Origin: Siphonodentalium dalli
Lineage: Eukaryota; Mollusca; Scaphopoda; Gadilida; Siphonodentaliidae
Reading direction: 5' to 3'
Assembly (NCBI GenBank): GCA_032622095.1
Contig: CP136064.1
Location: 251,844,484-251,908,483 of the forward strand
Length of the DNA: 64,000 nt
Shown one piece after another: positions 33,271-45,357 of this stretch (within the stretch, counting starts at the first letter, position 1; each line of letters begins with the position of its first letter). The position numbers and the translations under genes were made by a program. Below the pieces are notes generated by a model. That model worked only from the letters and a program-made list of their open reading frames with translations. It did not search any database and had not been told where the DNA came from.

Positions 33271-35136
33271 AATGTCACAGCTATTTTCAATTTTTCGCAC
33301 AGTAGTGAAACACACGCCATGTCAGGAGTAGACTGCATGACAATGAACATTCTTTGTTGTTCCGTGCTGGAGAGTGTTCGGGACCCAAACTTTCTGAATT
33401 TGATCGCTTGAATTAATCTTTCTGTGGAGTAAGAGGCAATACAAGAATGTTCAGTGCATTTATCGACCTAATTTTATCCTTGGAACCAGAACGCGGTGTA
33501 ATTATTGTATTCAGCTGATTCCCCTCATGTATTTCACATATTGTAATTTGCCGTGGAATAAACACTGTTCAAATCATGTCCATATCATGACTAGACTAAC
33601 ACGAAATGCTCTTTTATGTTCCACGCAGTGCACATGGCTGTGATTTTGTTTCGATCCAAAGCAAACATCGTGTTCAAAGTTCTATTTGTATCACTTCACT
33701 GCGTCCTTATGTGACATATAATGCTCGTAGAAATTAAATGTAGTTCAAGTATTTATCGACCTATATTTCGATACCGTGAACAATTCAAAAAGGAATATTA
33801 TTAGGTGTATTTTGGAGCGCAAACCGCCAATTGTCTTTAAACTAATGAAGAATAATGTTCAATTCATCAACTCAACACAATACACTAATGCAGGAAATAT
33901 ATAATTATACAGTAATTGCATGTCTACCCCTTCTCTCCATACCAGCTCTGTTTGACCAGGATGTAATCGTAACATTTATATTCATCTTAGCACCTATGAT
34001 TTGTTTTTACATGGCTTGGAAAAATCTACGACAAGTGTCATACCTGCTCGGACCTTGCATCCTGAATATTTTTCGAGACCCCCCCCCCCCCCCCATGTAC
34101 AAGGGATGTGATAATAAACATATCTCCGACAAACAAAACTGTATATGCCAAAACCAGGTTCAGTGACAAATCGGCATCTGGCAGCGGGACTACAACTCGT
34201 CACATTTCCTTCAATCGGTAGCGCATATACCATGTTAAAGTTTCTTACCCGAACGTGTTCCAAACTCAACACTCAATAATCTCAACTGAAAGGGTTTACA
34301 AGTCGTATTCAGTATGGAACAATAAAGAGCGTTCGTTGTTAGTATATTCCTGATATGGTAAATTAAAGAGCATTAGTATCCATCACTTCTGTGCTGAAAA
34401 TTGAAAACAGGTGGAATTTGCTATGAGTTTTCTTTGGAGAACATAAATCATGTAGATCGATAGTTCTTGTAATGTTTATCGTACAGCTTCCAAATTATCG
34501 AGGCACAATTTGGATGCTCAAATGAACTATTTAGAATTCAAATTCCACATAGTTTCCTTTTCAACAGTGCTGCCCATTGTGTAAGTGACGTCATCTGATA
34601 TTCGAAATGTAATGAATGAATTAGCAGAACTAGTCCCTGAATATGCGATTAGTTATATTTCAACATTAGAACACTATATTAACTCCATGACTGGCATTTG
34701 TTACTGTACATGTAGCGTGTATCGTAAGGCGATGCAAGCTGTCCAATGGTTCGGGTAATTAAATACTATCAAATTCAGATATTCCGGAAGCTGTTTCAGG
34801 TTATCAAACATAACAATTCTTTGTTCAGTTTATAGAACATGAAATATAGTGTTGTATACTACCCATATCTCCACAGTTTTGGAGTAGCAACACGATTTAT
34901 TCTGTGCACAAGTTCATTGAATCTCGTGTGTTCTAAACTGAGCCTATTTAGATTAACATGAACTCATCTTTTGTCATATCTTTTCACAGAATTAACATTT
35001 TTATATTTTAGTCCCACTGGAGGAATTATAGTTCACGGGTGTGTTATTCAATAGTGCCATAGTCCAATTGTCATTTTAAAAAAAACATTTTTTCGCAGCG
35101 TCCTTGTATTCATTGACAGTTTTCAGTTCAGATATC
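33271..35136. other. Mostly unassigned; repeat scraps
   Basis: TCACAGCTATTTTCAATTTT then TCGCACAGTAGTGAAAC (33278) is shared with 13650-13690. A 103-codon ATG frame at 33855-34166 has a hydrophobic stretch but ends in a poly(C)-encoded proline run and resembles no family. A poly(C) run lies at ~34080-34094. TTCCTGATATGGTAAATTAA (34347) is shared with 56699. Confidence 0.45.
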
Positions 35137-35330
35137 AGACGGACATGGCTCGTTCGTGCTGCCAAATTTTGTCTATCTAATTTAGAAGATGGATAAGATA
35201 GGTTGATAAATACATGAACTATTGATATACCGGCTTCATGTGCTCTGAAAAAATACTTGCCATGGTCACATCCATTTTCAAGCTGTTTTTTTCAATTTTT
35301 CGCACATATCTTTATTTTTACCACGGCCAC
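35137..35330 (+). repeat. ACGGACATGGCTC repeat family, copy 2
   Basis: Matches 13514-13700 block for block: ACGGACATGGCTCGTTCG, GATAGGTTGATAAAT, TATACCGGCTTCATGTGC, and TTTTTCGCACATATCTTTAT. It continues to the right further than copy 1. Confidence 0.65.
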
Positions 35331-36300
35331 ACACTAATAGTTGGATTACTTATGTCGAAAAAAGTGGTCGCGCGTTTTCGGAATGTTAAAAGCGATATGA
35401 GAACAGTTTCTATACCACCAGTGTGTCTATTTTCAGAATCTACCTGTTTCCAGCTTGATATTTTAGTGGAAACAGGTTTATGTGAGGCTTTTGTTTGTGT
35501 ACCCCTCTATTTTTTTCCCGTCCACCTGGTAATAAAAACATATTATTACGCATAGCAAGTTCGGTAAGTGGCTTTCTTTGTTCTTAGAAATCGAAAACAC
35601 ATGGAGAGATCTTGCCACAAATTACTTAATTACATATCTTAATGTGGTATTTTATCATAAAATCATCAGATTAATTGTATTTATGACTGCATTTTCAATT
35701 TTCTTTCCCAAATATTAAGGTATTCTATATTCTTTAAAATCATCTACACCACATATAGATGAACATGAACAATCTACAAGGATATCTTGATCATATGCCA
35801 CAAACAAAACTTCGATACATAGATTTTTGGTGATGATATCGCAGAAAAGCTAACCCTACCCCCATCCTCGCTGATTTCACAAGTCAGATTCCTTTGGACG
35901 AAAACAACGGTCGCGCAATTTCGGATTGTCTAAACCGACATGCGAACGGTTTATTTATCAATAGCGTGTCTACTTTCAGAGTTTACCTGTGTCCAGTTGA
36001 AATTATATTGAAAAAAAGTTTTTTTGGACTGTTTTAAGAATTTAAAGAGCGTTTGCTTATGATACAAATATTAATCCTCATAACTAACCTTCTGGTGGAT
36101 GTGCGAGTTGAAATTAACAAACATATTAAATATGGCGGTCTACTTTCAGAGTCTACTAGTTTCCAGTCTGACATTTTAGTGGAAAAATATTGTTTGGACG
36201 GTTTTAAAAATCTAAAGAGCGTTTCCTGATTATACAGATATTAACTAACACGATTGGCTTTTTCATGAATTGTGCGAGTTGAAATTGTGCACATATGTCA
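35331..36300 (+). repeat. ~170 bp direct repeats with TTTCAGAGTCTAC core
   Basis: TTTTCAGAATCTACCTGTTT (35431), CTTTCAGAGTTTACCTGTG (35973) and CTTTCAGAGTCTACTAGTTT (36143) each precede CCAG, a TATTTTAGTGGAAA-like block and, in the last two, TTTAAGAA-T-TAAAGAGCGTTT. The last two are 170 bp apart; the first is displaced. They carry two copies of the AAAGAGCG octamer (36044, 36214). Confidence 0.65.
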
Positions 36301-36798
36301 AGTATAACTCTGAAATGTATTTTTGAGAATGGTGTCGTCAGATAAGTCTCCGCGGGTAGTGTACTACAGTTGCGAACAAAACTAACGTTGGACCCTATAT
36401 AGAGTTTGACAATTTACTCAAATGTTCACAGTGGTGGAACTTAATGGCTATCATATACATATATGCATGGCTCTTACATGTAATATGTCGTAACTACATG
36501 TGATTTTACCAAGTTAACTTGCAATGAAGTCAGGGCACCAGATACAATAGTTGATAAAAATGTGGTTCACATCAATCATATACATCACAATCACGTGCTT
36601 CAGTGATAATGTCCACTATTCTACAAATGTAATGTTTATCATGACTAAAGTTTCAGGATGTCGTTGTAAAATTGATTGATTTTGTTTTTTCATCAATTGA
36701 CAAAATTAATGTTTATAGCCAGGACGAAGTACCGCATAATACGGAGTTGTGTGCTAACAATTCTGCGAGTCATATTTATGTAAGTGTCAGTCAAAACT
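36301..36798. other. No gene recognised
   Basis: No conserved frame or repeat was seen. Confidence 0.45.
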
Positions 36799-37922
36799 TT
36801 TAGGACATGGGAATATTGTTTTTATTTCGTGGCCACGAAATAACTAATTCGTGGCCATGAAATAACTAATTGTGATATACGATCGTCAGTCCCATTGTTG
36901 TAATGGAAGCGGATAGAGATGACCTGGTTGTAGTTGTCCACCATCTCGGCATGAGCCACGGCGACTTGAGATAAAGAGTGTTGTAGGGTGGCCCGTAAAA
37001 CAAATTAAGTAATCACCCCTTTCACCAACCCGATCCAAAGTTGCCGCCGTCCTGGGGGGTGGGTCACATAGGGCACCCACGACATTCAGTATATCTTGGG
37101 GCCACCCTACAGCACCAATTATACCACATCAAACGGTTAAGGGGCCGAGAAATTGTATAGGTGCCATATTTGAACCCATCTGGGGCGGCCATTATGGATC
37201 AGGATGGTGAAAGCGGGTGAATATTTAGTTTGTCTCATCAGGGGTCACCCTACAACACACTATATATTTTCGACCTAAAATGGGGGGGGGGGGGGGGGGC
37301 AATTGCATGGTACCATATATGGACCCCTCAAATCAGTTATCATTTTCGCTCGAATGGGCTGAAGGTGTGAAACTTTAGCTTGCTTTGCGAGCCACCGTAC
37401 AACACCCTTTATTTGATCTATATCGGTCAAGTGACCGAGAAATAATGTGTACCCTATTTGACCCCTTCTGAGCGGCGACCATTTTGGATCGAGTATGGTT
37501 GAAAGGTGTGAATATTTATAAGTTTGTTTTGGGCCCACCCTACAAAACCCCTTATTTGACTTAAATCGGCCAATGTGCTGAGTGAAATGTCATTCCCATT
37601 TGATGCATCGTGGTAAAAACAAAGGAATATTCCGTTTGTCTTGGAGCCACCTGACCCATGTTTCCCCATTCTATCTGGGCTAGTTTATATCGGACGTCCA
37701 TATCCCCATATAGCCCGGGTCCCACGCCATAAGGGGTTTATAGTAGCTTCTCTGCGATCGTACATATTGTTTCTAAAACATCATCAAGTGTAACCATACC
37801 GGAAAGGTATCTGGATATATGCAAAGGTCAATCAGTTATAATTCGCCACGAAATATCATTTCGTTACAATTAGTATTTCGTGGCCACGAAATAAAAAAAA
37901 AATCATTTTCCCATGTCCTAAA
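36799..37922. mobile_element. 1.1 kb TIR element with TTTCGTGGCCACGAAA palindromes
   Basis: The left end TTTAGGACATGGGAA then ATTTCGTGGCCACGAAAT (36826-36843) is mirrored on the right, where ATTTCGTGGCCACGAAAT (37875-37892) is followed by TTTTCCCATGTCCTAAA. The 18 bp core is itself a perfect palindrome. The interior is made of ~140 bp tandem units containing CACCCTACAACAC, GGCGGCCATTTTGGATC and GTGTGAATATTTA. The first unit (~36970-37050) is inverted relative to the others. An 18 bp poly(G) run lies at ~37283. No transposase and no clear target duplication. Confidence 0.65.
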
Positions 37923-38439
37923 CCAGCCACCGTAGCTTATGGGTCATTCTGTTTTAGTATTAAATTTGGAGAAACCCGACCATGCAGCATCAATGTAACA
38001 ATTACAACAACTCATGTATGCCAATGATATGTTTAGCCATACATGTGGATAGGGTGGTATTGTTTAAAAATGTTAAATAATGTTATCATGTCCATATGTA
38101 TTGCTAAATATTGCTGGGCATATATAGATGGTTGTTCTATAATTCCTGGTCGGGTTTATCAAAATTGGGAGTTTAAAATATGTTCATCTCATGATAAAGA
38201 AAACACTTTCTCCGTCCACTCGATACATCCCCCGGGGTACATGTTTCACATACTAAATTAACACCTTAGTCAACATAACAAAAAATCACTCCCTCAAATC
38301 CTTTGCCACAAGAATAAAAATAAATTGTCAGTATAAATAGGCAAGACATCTCTGGACACTTTCTAAGAGATAATTTATTTATAAGAAGATATATATGTGC
38401 ATTATGTGCTTGGTCTTATATATAGTACAACACAGTAAG
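37923..38439. other. No gene recognised
   Basis: AT-rich DNA without shared repeats or domain-bearing frames. Confidence 0.45.
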
Positions 38440-39230
38440 ATGCAAGTGACACAGTGCGGGGACAATACTGTGTCGAAGAACATAGGGTTAAGTGTTAAAT
38501 TTTGATCGCAACTGTACCCAGCAAGAATCATCTGATCACATCCATTCTTTTTAAAACTACGTCTGTGTTTCATACTTAGTATTTTTTAGGAATATCAGTA
38601 CGCGCGTATCATAATACGCAAAATGGCGCCATTTATCCAAAGTACTACAATCTCCATAGGGCTCAGTGTTAAATTTTGATCACAATTGTAGCCAACAAGA
38701 ATGAACCGATCACATCAAAATTTTCAAAAATACATTTAACGGTCATATCTAGTAGTTTGGAGAAGTCTGAAATCGCACCGATCACCATACGCCACTATAG
38801 TGTATCATATATGGATTGTCTATACGTGTACATGTATATAACTTTGGAAGAAATCCGTGGTAAAATTGTTATAACAATTTTGGTGCACCTCCCTCATCTC
38901 CCATCCATTACTCCGACGGTGCCACTTTGACAACATTGCGTTATACCATAGATTCCCCGTACAATGGAGATGATGACATACGTTTGGTGGAAATCGACAA
39001 TAAAATGTTATATAAAATTGTGTGTCGCTCCTCGTGCCACTATTACTGACATGGGTGGCACAATTAGGTATCATACCACTACCACACAATTAAATTTCCT
39101 ATATAATATACAAGTTTGGGAGAAATCGAAGCTTATTATTAATTATTGCGCCCCTCCTTCCCAACACAACCCCTAACTCGGACGACACAAGTTTGGTATA
39201 TTTAAAGTACACCATAAGACCCCCCTTATT
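38440..39230 (+). repeat. Degenerate tandem repeats, ~170 and ~120 bp
   Basis: AGTGTTAAATTTTGATC occurs at ~38491 and ~38664, followed by GCAAC/ACAATTGTA-CCA-CAAGAAT and GATCACATC. From ~38820, blocks with GTATATAACTTTGGAAGAAA, ATAATATACAAGTTTGGGAG and GGTGGAAATCGAC recur around GTGCCAC motifs. Copies are well diverged. Non-coding. Confidence 0.5.
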
Positions 39231-39485
39231 GGGAGATGAATATAAGTTTTGTAGATATAGGCGACAAAAAGGCCCTTTCCCTAACCCCATATCCCTGACT
39301 CGGGTGGCGCCGCTTAAGTTTATTTCAGGCAATTCTTCAACCATTGTCCACTTATAAATGGACAATCGGTACCTAAAATGGTCATTAATAAAGGGATTGT
39401 CCACAAAATGAGGACATGTTTTGCTAATCCTGCATGTTAGCTTCATATTTAATATGAAGGGCAATAACTCTATAAATAATATTAA

Positions 39486-39600
39486 TTTGCTAAATAACGG
39501 TGATTTGTATGAGAAGTGTTTTTGACGAAATAACGGAGCTATTTGAAGAAGAGTTGTTGACGAAATAACGGAAATATTCGAAGAAGTGTTTTTAAAGAGC
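39486..39600 (+). repeat. Short repeat of ACGAAATAACGGA, ~37 bp spacing
   Basis: Three units of the form GAAGAAGTGTTTTTGACGAA / ATAACGGA occur between 39490 and 39595. The same ACGAAATAACGGAG sequence forms the arm of the inverted repeat at 504-524. Confidence 0.65.
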
Positions 39601-41799
39601 TGTCTAATTTTTACTGTTATCCTGGGTCCGTCTAATTGTATTTCTTTATGCCCTACATCTTATGGTTTATAAACATAATGTAGGTCATATCAATACACTT
39701 GAAAACGTATCACATCCATGTGCAACCACCCGCCAATGCTCATAAAACACATCTCCGATTAAACTGGGCGGATATATGCCTACGCATGTTGTTATTTTTA
39801 GCCAAAGCGGTACTCCATGCACGCCCACATCCAACAAATAACGAAGAGCAATTGAAACGCATTTCACTGTTGAAAATATCGATTTTATCTTGAAAGTCCT
39901 CGCTCTCGAAAAATGGTACTCCATCTTGATAAGTATAATCATTTAACTGTCTTGTGTTATATGGGACGGTTGTGCCAAGCAAGCATAATCGGGAAATTGA
40001 CGTGAAGCGGTCCGTACAGTTGTATGCAGACAGACGTTGTCGGTATAATGCGTCACTTCTTATAAAGTAACCGTTGGGCCGACCACGTGTATGCTTGTAA
40101 TAGAATAGGTCCACCGTCCTGTTGTATTGTAGGCTGGGTGTTTGTAACGTATTGAGTCCTTGGGGAATTTTACATACTTTTATTTCACAAAAACGTAAAT
40201 TCCAGCTGGATGAGAGATGTACATCAATGTGGTGACACAGTCAGTATAAACAAAGCAGTTGAAACACCTATATTCTAGAACATAAACATCGAACTTCTCG
40301 AATGTAGATCCTATGAAGTCGGCTGCATATATAATGAAACATATATCGTGTTCTCGACTGTAGCTGCACAATATACTAAATGATTCTGATACTAAAACAA
40401 CGTTGATGTTCTAACGTAATATTCTGTGAATTTTGAAATAGCCGAATATTTATACTTAAGAAACTTGACACTTGATAAATAACCAAAAGCAGTGGCTTGT
40501 GTGATAAATTAGTCAACGTGCAAGTATTTGATCACTATGCTCCGACGTATAACATGTATAGAAACAGTTTGACTCAATACATGTAGACCAAAAGGAACAT
40601 AATTTTTTGACAATTTACAGTTTAATCTTATTGAATAACAACGAACTTACTTAAGGCAAAAATGAAAAAAAATTGATATGCAAAAATTAATACCAAACAA
40701 ACATTACATTGCGATGGGTATATATAAGAACCCCAAATATTACCCCCCCCTGCTCACCCCGTGAGTATAGGTCTCGGTGGTAACAGGGCGACGTACGGCA
40801 TCACCACGACCGGGAACATATGTCATAATTTGTTTGACAAAAATTATTGGGACAACGTGATGGTGTCATCCCTCCCCGGAAATCGGAATACCACAAACTA
40901 TGGATATTGGACAGGATTGGATACGGAATACTAGTTACTAGATGGTCTGGATTCGGTGTGCAAGTTATACTATAAACATAGGTAACCAACCCTATGTTGT
41001 CCATTTCTGTAATGGACAGGATGGGTCTATAAACAATTCAAACACAACTGCTGTGCGTAAATTTAATAAAAGTCTTCAAACACTGGGTTATATTTAGATT
41101 TATTTCCGCTCCTGTGGTTGCTTGTTGTCGCTGATGCAGCTGATGCGCCACGATTAGGTCGCCAACAACAGCAATGTCACCCTCTAAATCTGTATCATTA
41201 TCTGTTTTATGCACAGGACCTGCGGTGCCAGCCGCCGTCACTAGTGTCCTGTGAGAGAGTGTGATCGTTCATTCCGTGATGATTTATCCCCATCTGAGTT
41301 GCGATCCGTAGTTAAAACACATTCCCGATGATTTCATAGTTTATTTTTTCCAATGTGCCTTTTAAAGAGACAGTTCGACCGGCATTGTGAGTTGATGACT
41401 CGGCAAAGTGATGCCATTGGGATTAATCATCAAGAAATTATTAGAAGATTGTTAAAGAAAACCTCCCTAGACTTTACAGAACTTCTTACGGTCTTTTTTT
41501 TCTTCATACAAATCTCCTTATTTTAACATACTGAATATAATATTCCATACAAGACTGACATACAGTATTTTGTTTAAACATTGTTTATTTCCCATCAGAT
41601 TTGTAATTACATGAACAGTTTATACAGTATTTCATAGTTCAAAGAAAATTTATGTGTACATACATTATCTTCTTTAAAGAAGTGAATGATTGTCACGATT
41701 AATAACATAAGAGTAAATCATATCACTAATAGTATAACTACATTGATGATATGTTCCGGATATATGTGAAATCGTGTTAGCACGGAAGCGAAATTTAAC
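39601..41799. other. No gene recognised
   Basis: About 2.2 kb in which I see no conserved frame and no internal repeats. A minus-strand 124-codon frame (39740-40114) and a plus-strand 64-codon frame overlap it without family resemblance. A C-rich patch lies at ~40742. Confidence 0.45.
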
Positions 41800-42171
41800 A
41801 TGGTACAATCCTCTCTTATTTCTCTTATCCTGCTTTTAATGGTAAATTCAATTGCCCCTTTCCAATTACTGTCGGCACTCCCTTTCCCTTCCATTCCCTC
41901 ATCTAAACTTTATTATTCGGACCCTACAGGACTAAACCAGTCTGCTATACCCCAATGGTATATATTCCAAGATACCTGGGGTAGCATTTATTTTATGAAG
42001 ATAGGACTTAACGAAAGCCCCAAAGCTTGTTGCCCAAAACTGTTTGTAATTGTATGTCATGTCTATGTATTGTTTGTACTTTTGTTCTGTTTAGCTCAAA
42101 TAAAATATTGTTTACACCAAGGGAAAATTAAAACAAAAACGCTTTGGATCAAAGGTGGTTGTTCTTATTAA
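41800..42171 (+). CDS. Uncharacterised 123-codon frame (doubtful)
   Basis: The frame begins with ATG and its product has a hydrophobic, signal-like N-terminus and a second strongly hydrophobic stretch (VIVCHVYVLFVLLFCLAQI) near residue 90. I recognise no family. AATAAA follows within the frame (42099) in a context resembling LINE 3' ends, so the stretch may be the 3' part of a decayed retrotransposon. It lies ~200 bp upstream of LINE fragments on the same strand. Confidence 0.15.
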   Translation: MVQSSLISLILLLMVNSIAPFQLLSALPFPSIPSSKLYYSDPTGLNQSAIPQWYIFQDTWGSIYFMKIGLNESPKACCPKLFVIVCHVYVLFVLLFCLAQIKYCLHQGKIKTKTLWIKGGCSY

Positions 42172-42399
42172 ATTAAAAATGTGTTACCGTTCGGCATTCA
42201 ACTTCTGTCTCCACTGGAGCAGACCAATATTTGTTTGGTTGGCGCTAAAACTGGTCGATTTTGCGCCTTTGTCTCCTTTCTCGTCTACTACTGCTCTTAC
42301 TACATACGATTCATATCATCAATTTCCACAACGAACTAACACGATACTATAAGGAACATATGTCTTATAGCACACAGAGATTGGCGTCATGATTCAACC

Positions 42400-42976
42400 A
42401 TGACAATAGCTCAAGTTTGAGCTTGGTCAAGTGAACTCGTGCTTGTTAGTGGCTTGTATTTAAATTGTTTGATCGTACAGTTTTACCTATTATCCTTTAC
42501 CGAAGTGAGATATGGGGTTTCGAAAAGATTCATCTCAAGTTTTTAAAATAAAATTAAACATGAAGGCATCGACGCCAAATTATATGGTCTACGACGAATT
42601 AGGACGCTTCCCGATAAGTATACATGTCAAAATGAGAATGGTGAATTATTGGTGTAATCTTTTATTATCAGAGGGCTGTCGTCTGGCTAAAATCATATAT
42701 AAGCTAATTATGGGTTCCATACAGGTGAGCGGTATACCTCCCTTGTGGGATCACAAACTACCATTGGCACCATCAGAACGAAAATATATAGAATACAAGA
42801 AAACCATAATCAGAAATGGTAACGCACTCAAGATCATATTATTATGCATAAATATAAATTATAATATAAAATATATTGGTCACATGAATGCACCGCCTCA
42901 GAATCCTTCAAATTATTACAAAAAACTACGGCTTATTAATGCAGGTTTCCCATTCAACACACCAGAAACCCTCTAA
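42400..42976 (+). pseudogene. LINE ORF2 fragment, C-terminal third, part 1
   Basis: Plus-strand coding resembling the intact LINE ORF2 between its RT and Cys-His regions: VLPIILY...EIWGFEK near 42480, then MKASTPNYMVYDELGRFPI and MRMVNYWCNLL, parallel to STPDVMVYGETG and TRMVYYWAKL of the 5-10 kb copy. Identity is partial, so it is a related but different subfamily. The continuation lies at 44110-44510 after ~1.1 kb of foreign sequence. Confidence 0.75.
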
Positions 42977-43219
42977 ATGCGGAGTCATTGTGTTCCCGCC
43001 ATAAAATCTCCAAGAGTGGCCCAGCCATTGTTCATACCTAAAAATCGAAAGCAATTAACGCGGTCATAATAGTTACATACTCCAACTATCAGACATCCAG
43101 CGAATACACACCCCACGAAAACCCGAACTGTGTTGTCCTGCGAGATTTGACACGGCCAGATTAGCCTTCCTACAATATCCTAAAACAATAAATCTTCTCA
43201 AATCATCGGCATATTCATT

Positions 43220-43790
43220 AGAACTTTCACGGACTTGGACATCGACACTTTCCGATCGCTCTACATAAGCATGGTCAGACCTGTCATCGAATACTGTAAT
43301 TCTGCATGGAGCCCACATCACAAACATTAAAGCATTGTGTTGGAGAAAATACAAAGAAAAGCAACGAAACCAGTTCGTCAAATCAAAACTCTATGCTATC
43401 GGGACCGAATGATAAGACTCAATCTGATGTCTTTAACATATCGAAGATTTAGAGTAGATCTAATCGATGTATATAAACTGTTGAATGGTCATTACAATAT
43501 CAATGCCTGTGACCTATTAGAAAGAAATCCATCAGGAAGAACAAGAGGACATAATAAAAAGCTACAGATGAGCACTGTTAACAAGGACATAGGAACATAT
43601 TTCTTCACGCGTAGGGTGGTAAATAGCTGGAACTCTCTGCCAGACTTCGCTGTTGAGGCTCCAACACTCGATCAATTCAGCATATGCATAGACTCATTCT
43701 TCTATTATATAAAACTAGCAGGTTAGCCCGCCATGGCGTGGTTGGTCAGAAACATGACATTTAAAAAAAAAAAAAAAAAAATTTAATTCT
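43220..43790 (+). pseudogene. CR1-like LINE C-terminal fragment
   Basis: The frame reads FTDLDIDTFRSLYISMVRPV then IEYCNSAWSPH. After one in-frame stop it continues LEKIQRKATKPVRQIKTLCY, LNLMSLTYRRFRVDLIDVYK and VNSWNSLPDFAVEAPTLDQF. The Arg-Ala/Lys-Ala-Thr, SL-YRR-R-D-I-VYK and NSWNSLP signatures are typical of CR1/jockey-like LINE tails. It is clearly different from the surrounding LINE, so it represents a separate insertion between the two halves of that element. The sequence after the stop begins AGCAGGTTAGCCCGCCATGG. Confidence 0.8.
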
Positions 43791-44056
43791 GCCTTTTAAA
43801 TTTTGTTTTCCAATGAGTTAATTCTGCCTTTTTAATCAAGAGAAATGATGGTACCCGTCCCTAAAAGAGGTATGATTTACGGTACATCGGGCGGAAAAAC
43901 TGACCCGATGAAAATCTCCCCCCCCCCTTCCTAGGAACGACAGACATAAGAATCACACAACACGCATTTTTTTTTAATTTAAATTTTTTTCAATGAGTTA
44001 ATTCTGCCTTTTTAATCAAGATAAATGATGGTACCCGTCCCTAGGTACCCGTCCCT
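43775..44056 (+). repeat. AATTCTGCCTTTTTAATCAAG repeat cluster
   Basis: TTCCAATGAGTTAATTCTGC then CTTTTTAATCAAGA-AAATGATGGTACCCGTCCCT occurs here twice. It is separated by GGCGGAAAAACTGACCCGAT and TTCCTAGGAACGACAGACAT blocks and recurs at 44990-45310. A poly(A) run of ~17 precedes it. Confidence 0.7.
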
Positions 44057-44156
44057 ATGTATGTCATGTTTAAAAATCTTATAAGTGTTGCCTCTGCTAG
44101 ATATAGAAAATTCTAGCAGAGGCAACACTTATAAGATTTTTAAACATGACATACAT
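44057..44156. repeat. Perfect 45 bp inverted repeat with 10 bp loop
   Basis: 44057-44101 is the exact reverse complement of 44112-44156, with the loop TATAGAAAAT. The right arm is part of the LINE ORF2 coding fragment (residues SSRGNTYKIFKHDIH); the left arm is an inverted duplicate of the first 45 bp of that fragment. Confidence 0.9.
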
Positions 44157-44516
44157 TTCGAAAGATACCTGAACTGTTTGGATACAAAGAATAGAATAAC
44201 TCTCTGTCAATTCCGAACTAGTAACCACCACCTGCCAATAGAGAAAGGACGTTGGAACGAAACAACTGTAATTCGTAGACTGTGTCCCCTGTGCCATAAA
44301 CGTCAACTTGGAGATGAAATGCATTATTTGATGGAATGTGAATGTTTAGATGAGGCTAGAAATCGGTTCATGCTTAAGAAATTTACAAGTATAGAACACG
44401 CGACTATTGATATTCTAGACGACATACTTAATTTGAAAGACGTAATTTCCTTACGTAGACTCTGCTCTTTTATCCGACTGATTAACCTTAAGTTGGATGC
44501 CAGTGATTAAAGTACA
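44110..44516 (+). pseudogene. LINE ORF2 fragment, C-terminal end, part 2
   Basis: The frame (stop at ~44510) gives NTYKIFKHDIHFERYLN, TLCQFRTSNHHLPIEKGRW, then CPLCHKRQLGDEMHYLMEC and a Leu-rich tail. This parallels STYRIYKKKFG, RNHRLPIETGSW and CNLCRTNSLGDEYHHLMEC at residues ~1010-1085 of the intact LINE. It continues the fragment at 42400-42976. The coding part is uninterrupted, so this copy is not very old. Confidence 0.8.
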
Positions 44517-44519
44517 TAG

Positions 44520-44870
44520 TTGTGGTTGTTGTTGTTTTAGTTGTTGTTGTTGTTGTAAATGGTGGTGATGATGATGATGATGATGATGATGACGATGAAG
44601 CGATTATAATGGCGACCACATGATAAGTGTTAACAAGTAGGGCGACGACGACGACGATGATGATGATGATGAAGCTTATGATTATGACGATGATGGTGGA
44701 ACGCTAATGATGATTATGATGATGATGATGATGATGATGTTCCAATGATAATGACGACGATGGTGATGACGATGATGACAACAACAACGAAGTCCACAAC
44801 GACGACGAGTACGACGTTGATAATGATGATGATGTTGATGAAGATGAAGATAGAGGTGACGATGAAGACG
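44520..44870 (+). repeat. GTT and GAT/GAC microsatellite
   Basis: A GTTGTTGTT tract (44520-44560) is followed by long imperfect (GATGAT/GACGAC)n runs to ~44870. Frames here encode only Met/Thr/Asp-rich low-complexity peptide. Confidence 0.9.
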
Positions 44871-44989
44871 TCTGGGAGGTCACTGTATATTTTGTATATA
44901 AATACTTTTCGTTATTCTGTCCATCTTATGTATATTATTTCGTTTTCTCAATATCCATTCATGTTATTTAATTGGATCAGAGAATAAAG

Positions 44990-45330
44990 CAATTCGGCGG
45001 AAAAACTGACCCGATGAAATTCTCCTCCGTCCCTAAAAGAGGTATGATTCGATTAAAATCTCCCCCGTTCCTAGGAACGACAGACATAAGAATCACACGA
45101 CACACATTTGTTGTTTTCCAATGAGTTAATTCTGCCTTTTTAATCAAGATAAATGCATTCCGGTTCCGGTGCGTTTTGTGATTCGATGAAAATCTCCCCC
45201 CGTTCCTAGGAACGACAGACATAAGAATCACACGACACGCATTTGTTGTTTTCCAATGAGTTAATTCTGCCTTTTTAATCAAGATAAATGCATTCCGGTT
45301 CCGGTGCTTTTTGCATCCGTAGTTTCGTGG
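44990..45330 (+). repeat. Tandem repeat, ~135 bp unit, about 2.5 copies
   Basis: The unit runs from GATTCGATGAAAATCTCCCC through TTCCTAGGAACGACAGACAT and CCAATGAGTTAATTCTGCCT to AAATGCATTCCGGTTCCGGT. The two full copies (~45050-45180 and ~45181-45315) are almost identical. Relatives lie at 43775-44056. Confidence 0.85.
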
Positions 45331-45357
45331 GCATTCGTACGCATATGTGACCGTTTA

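Noticed and set aside
44745-44987. Met/Thr-rich frame over the GAT repeat
   Set aside because: Low-complexity microsatellite translation.
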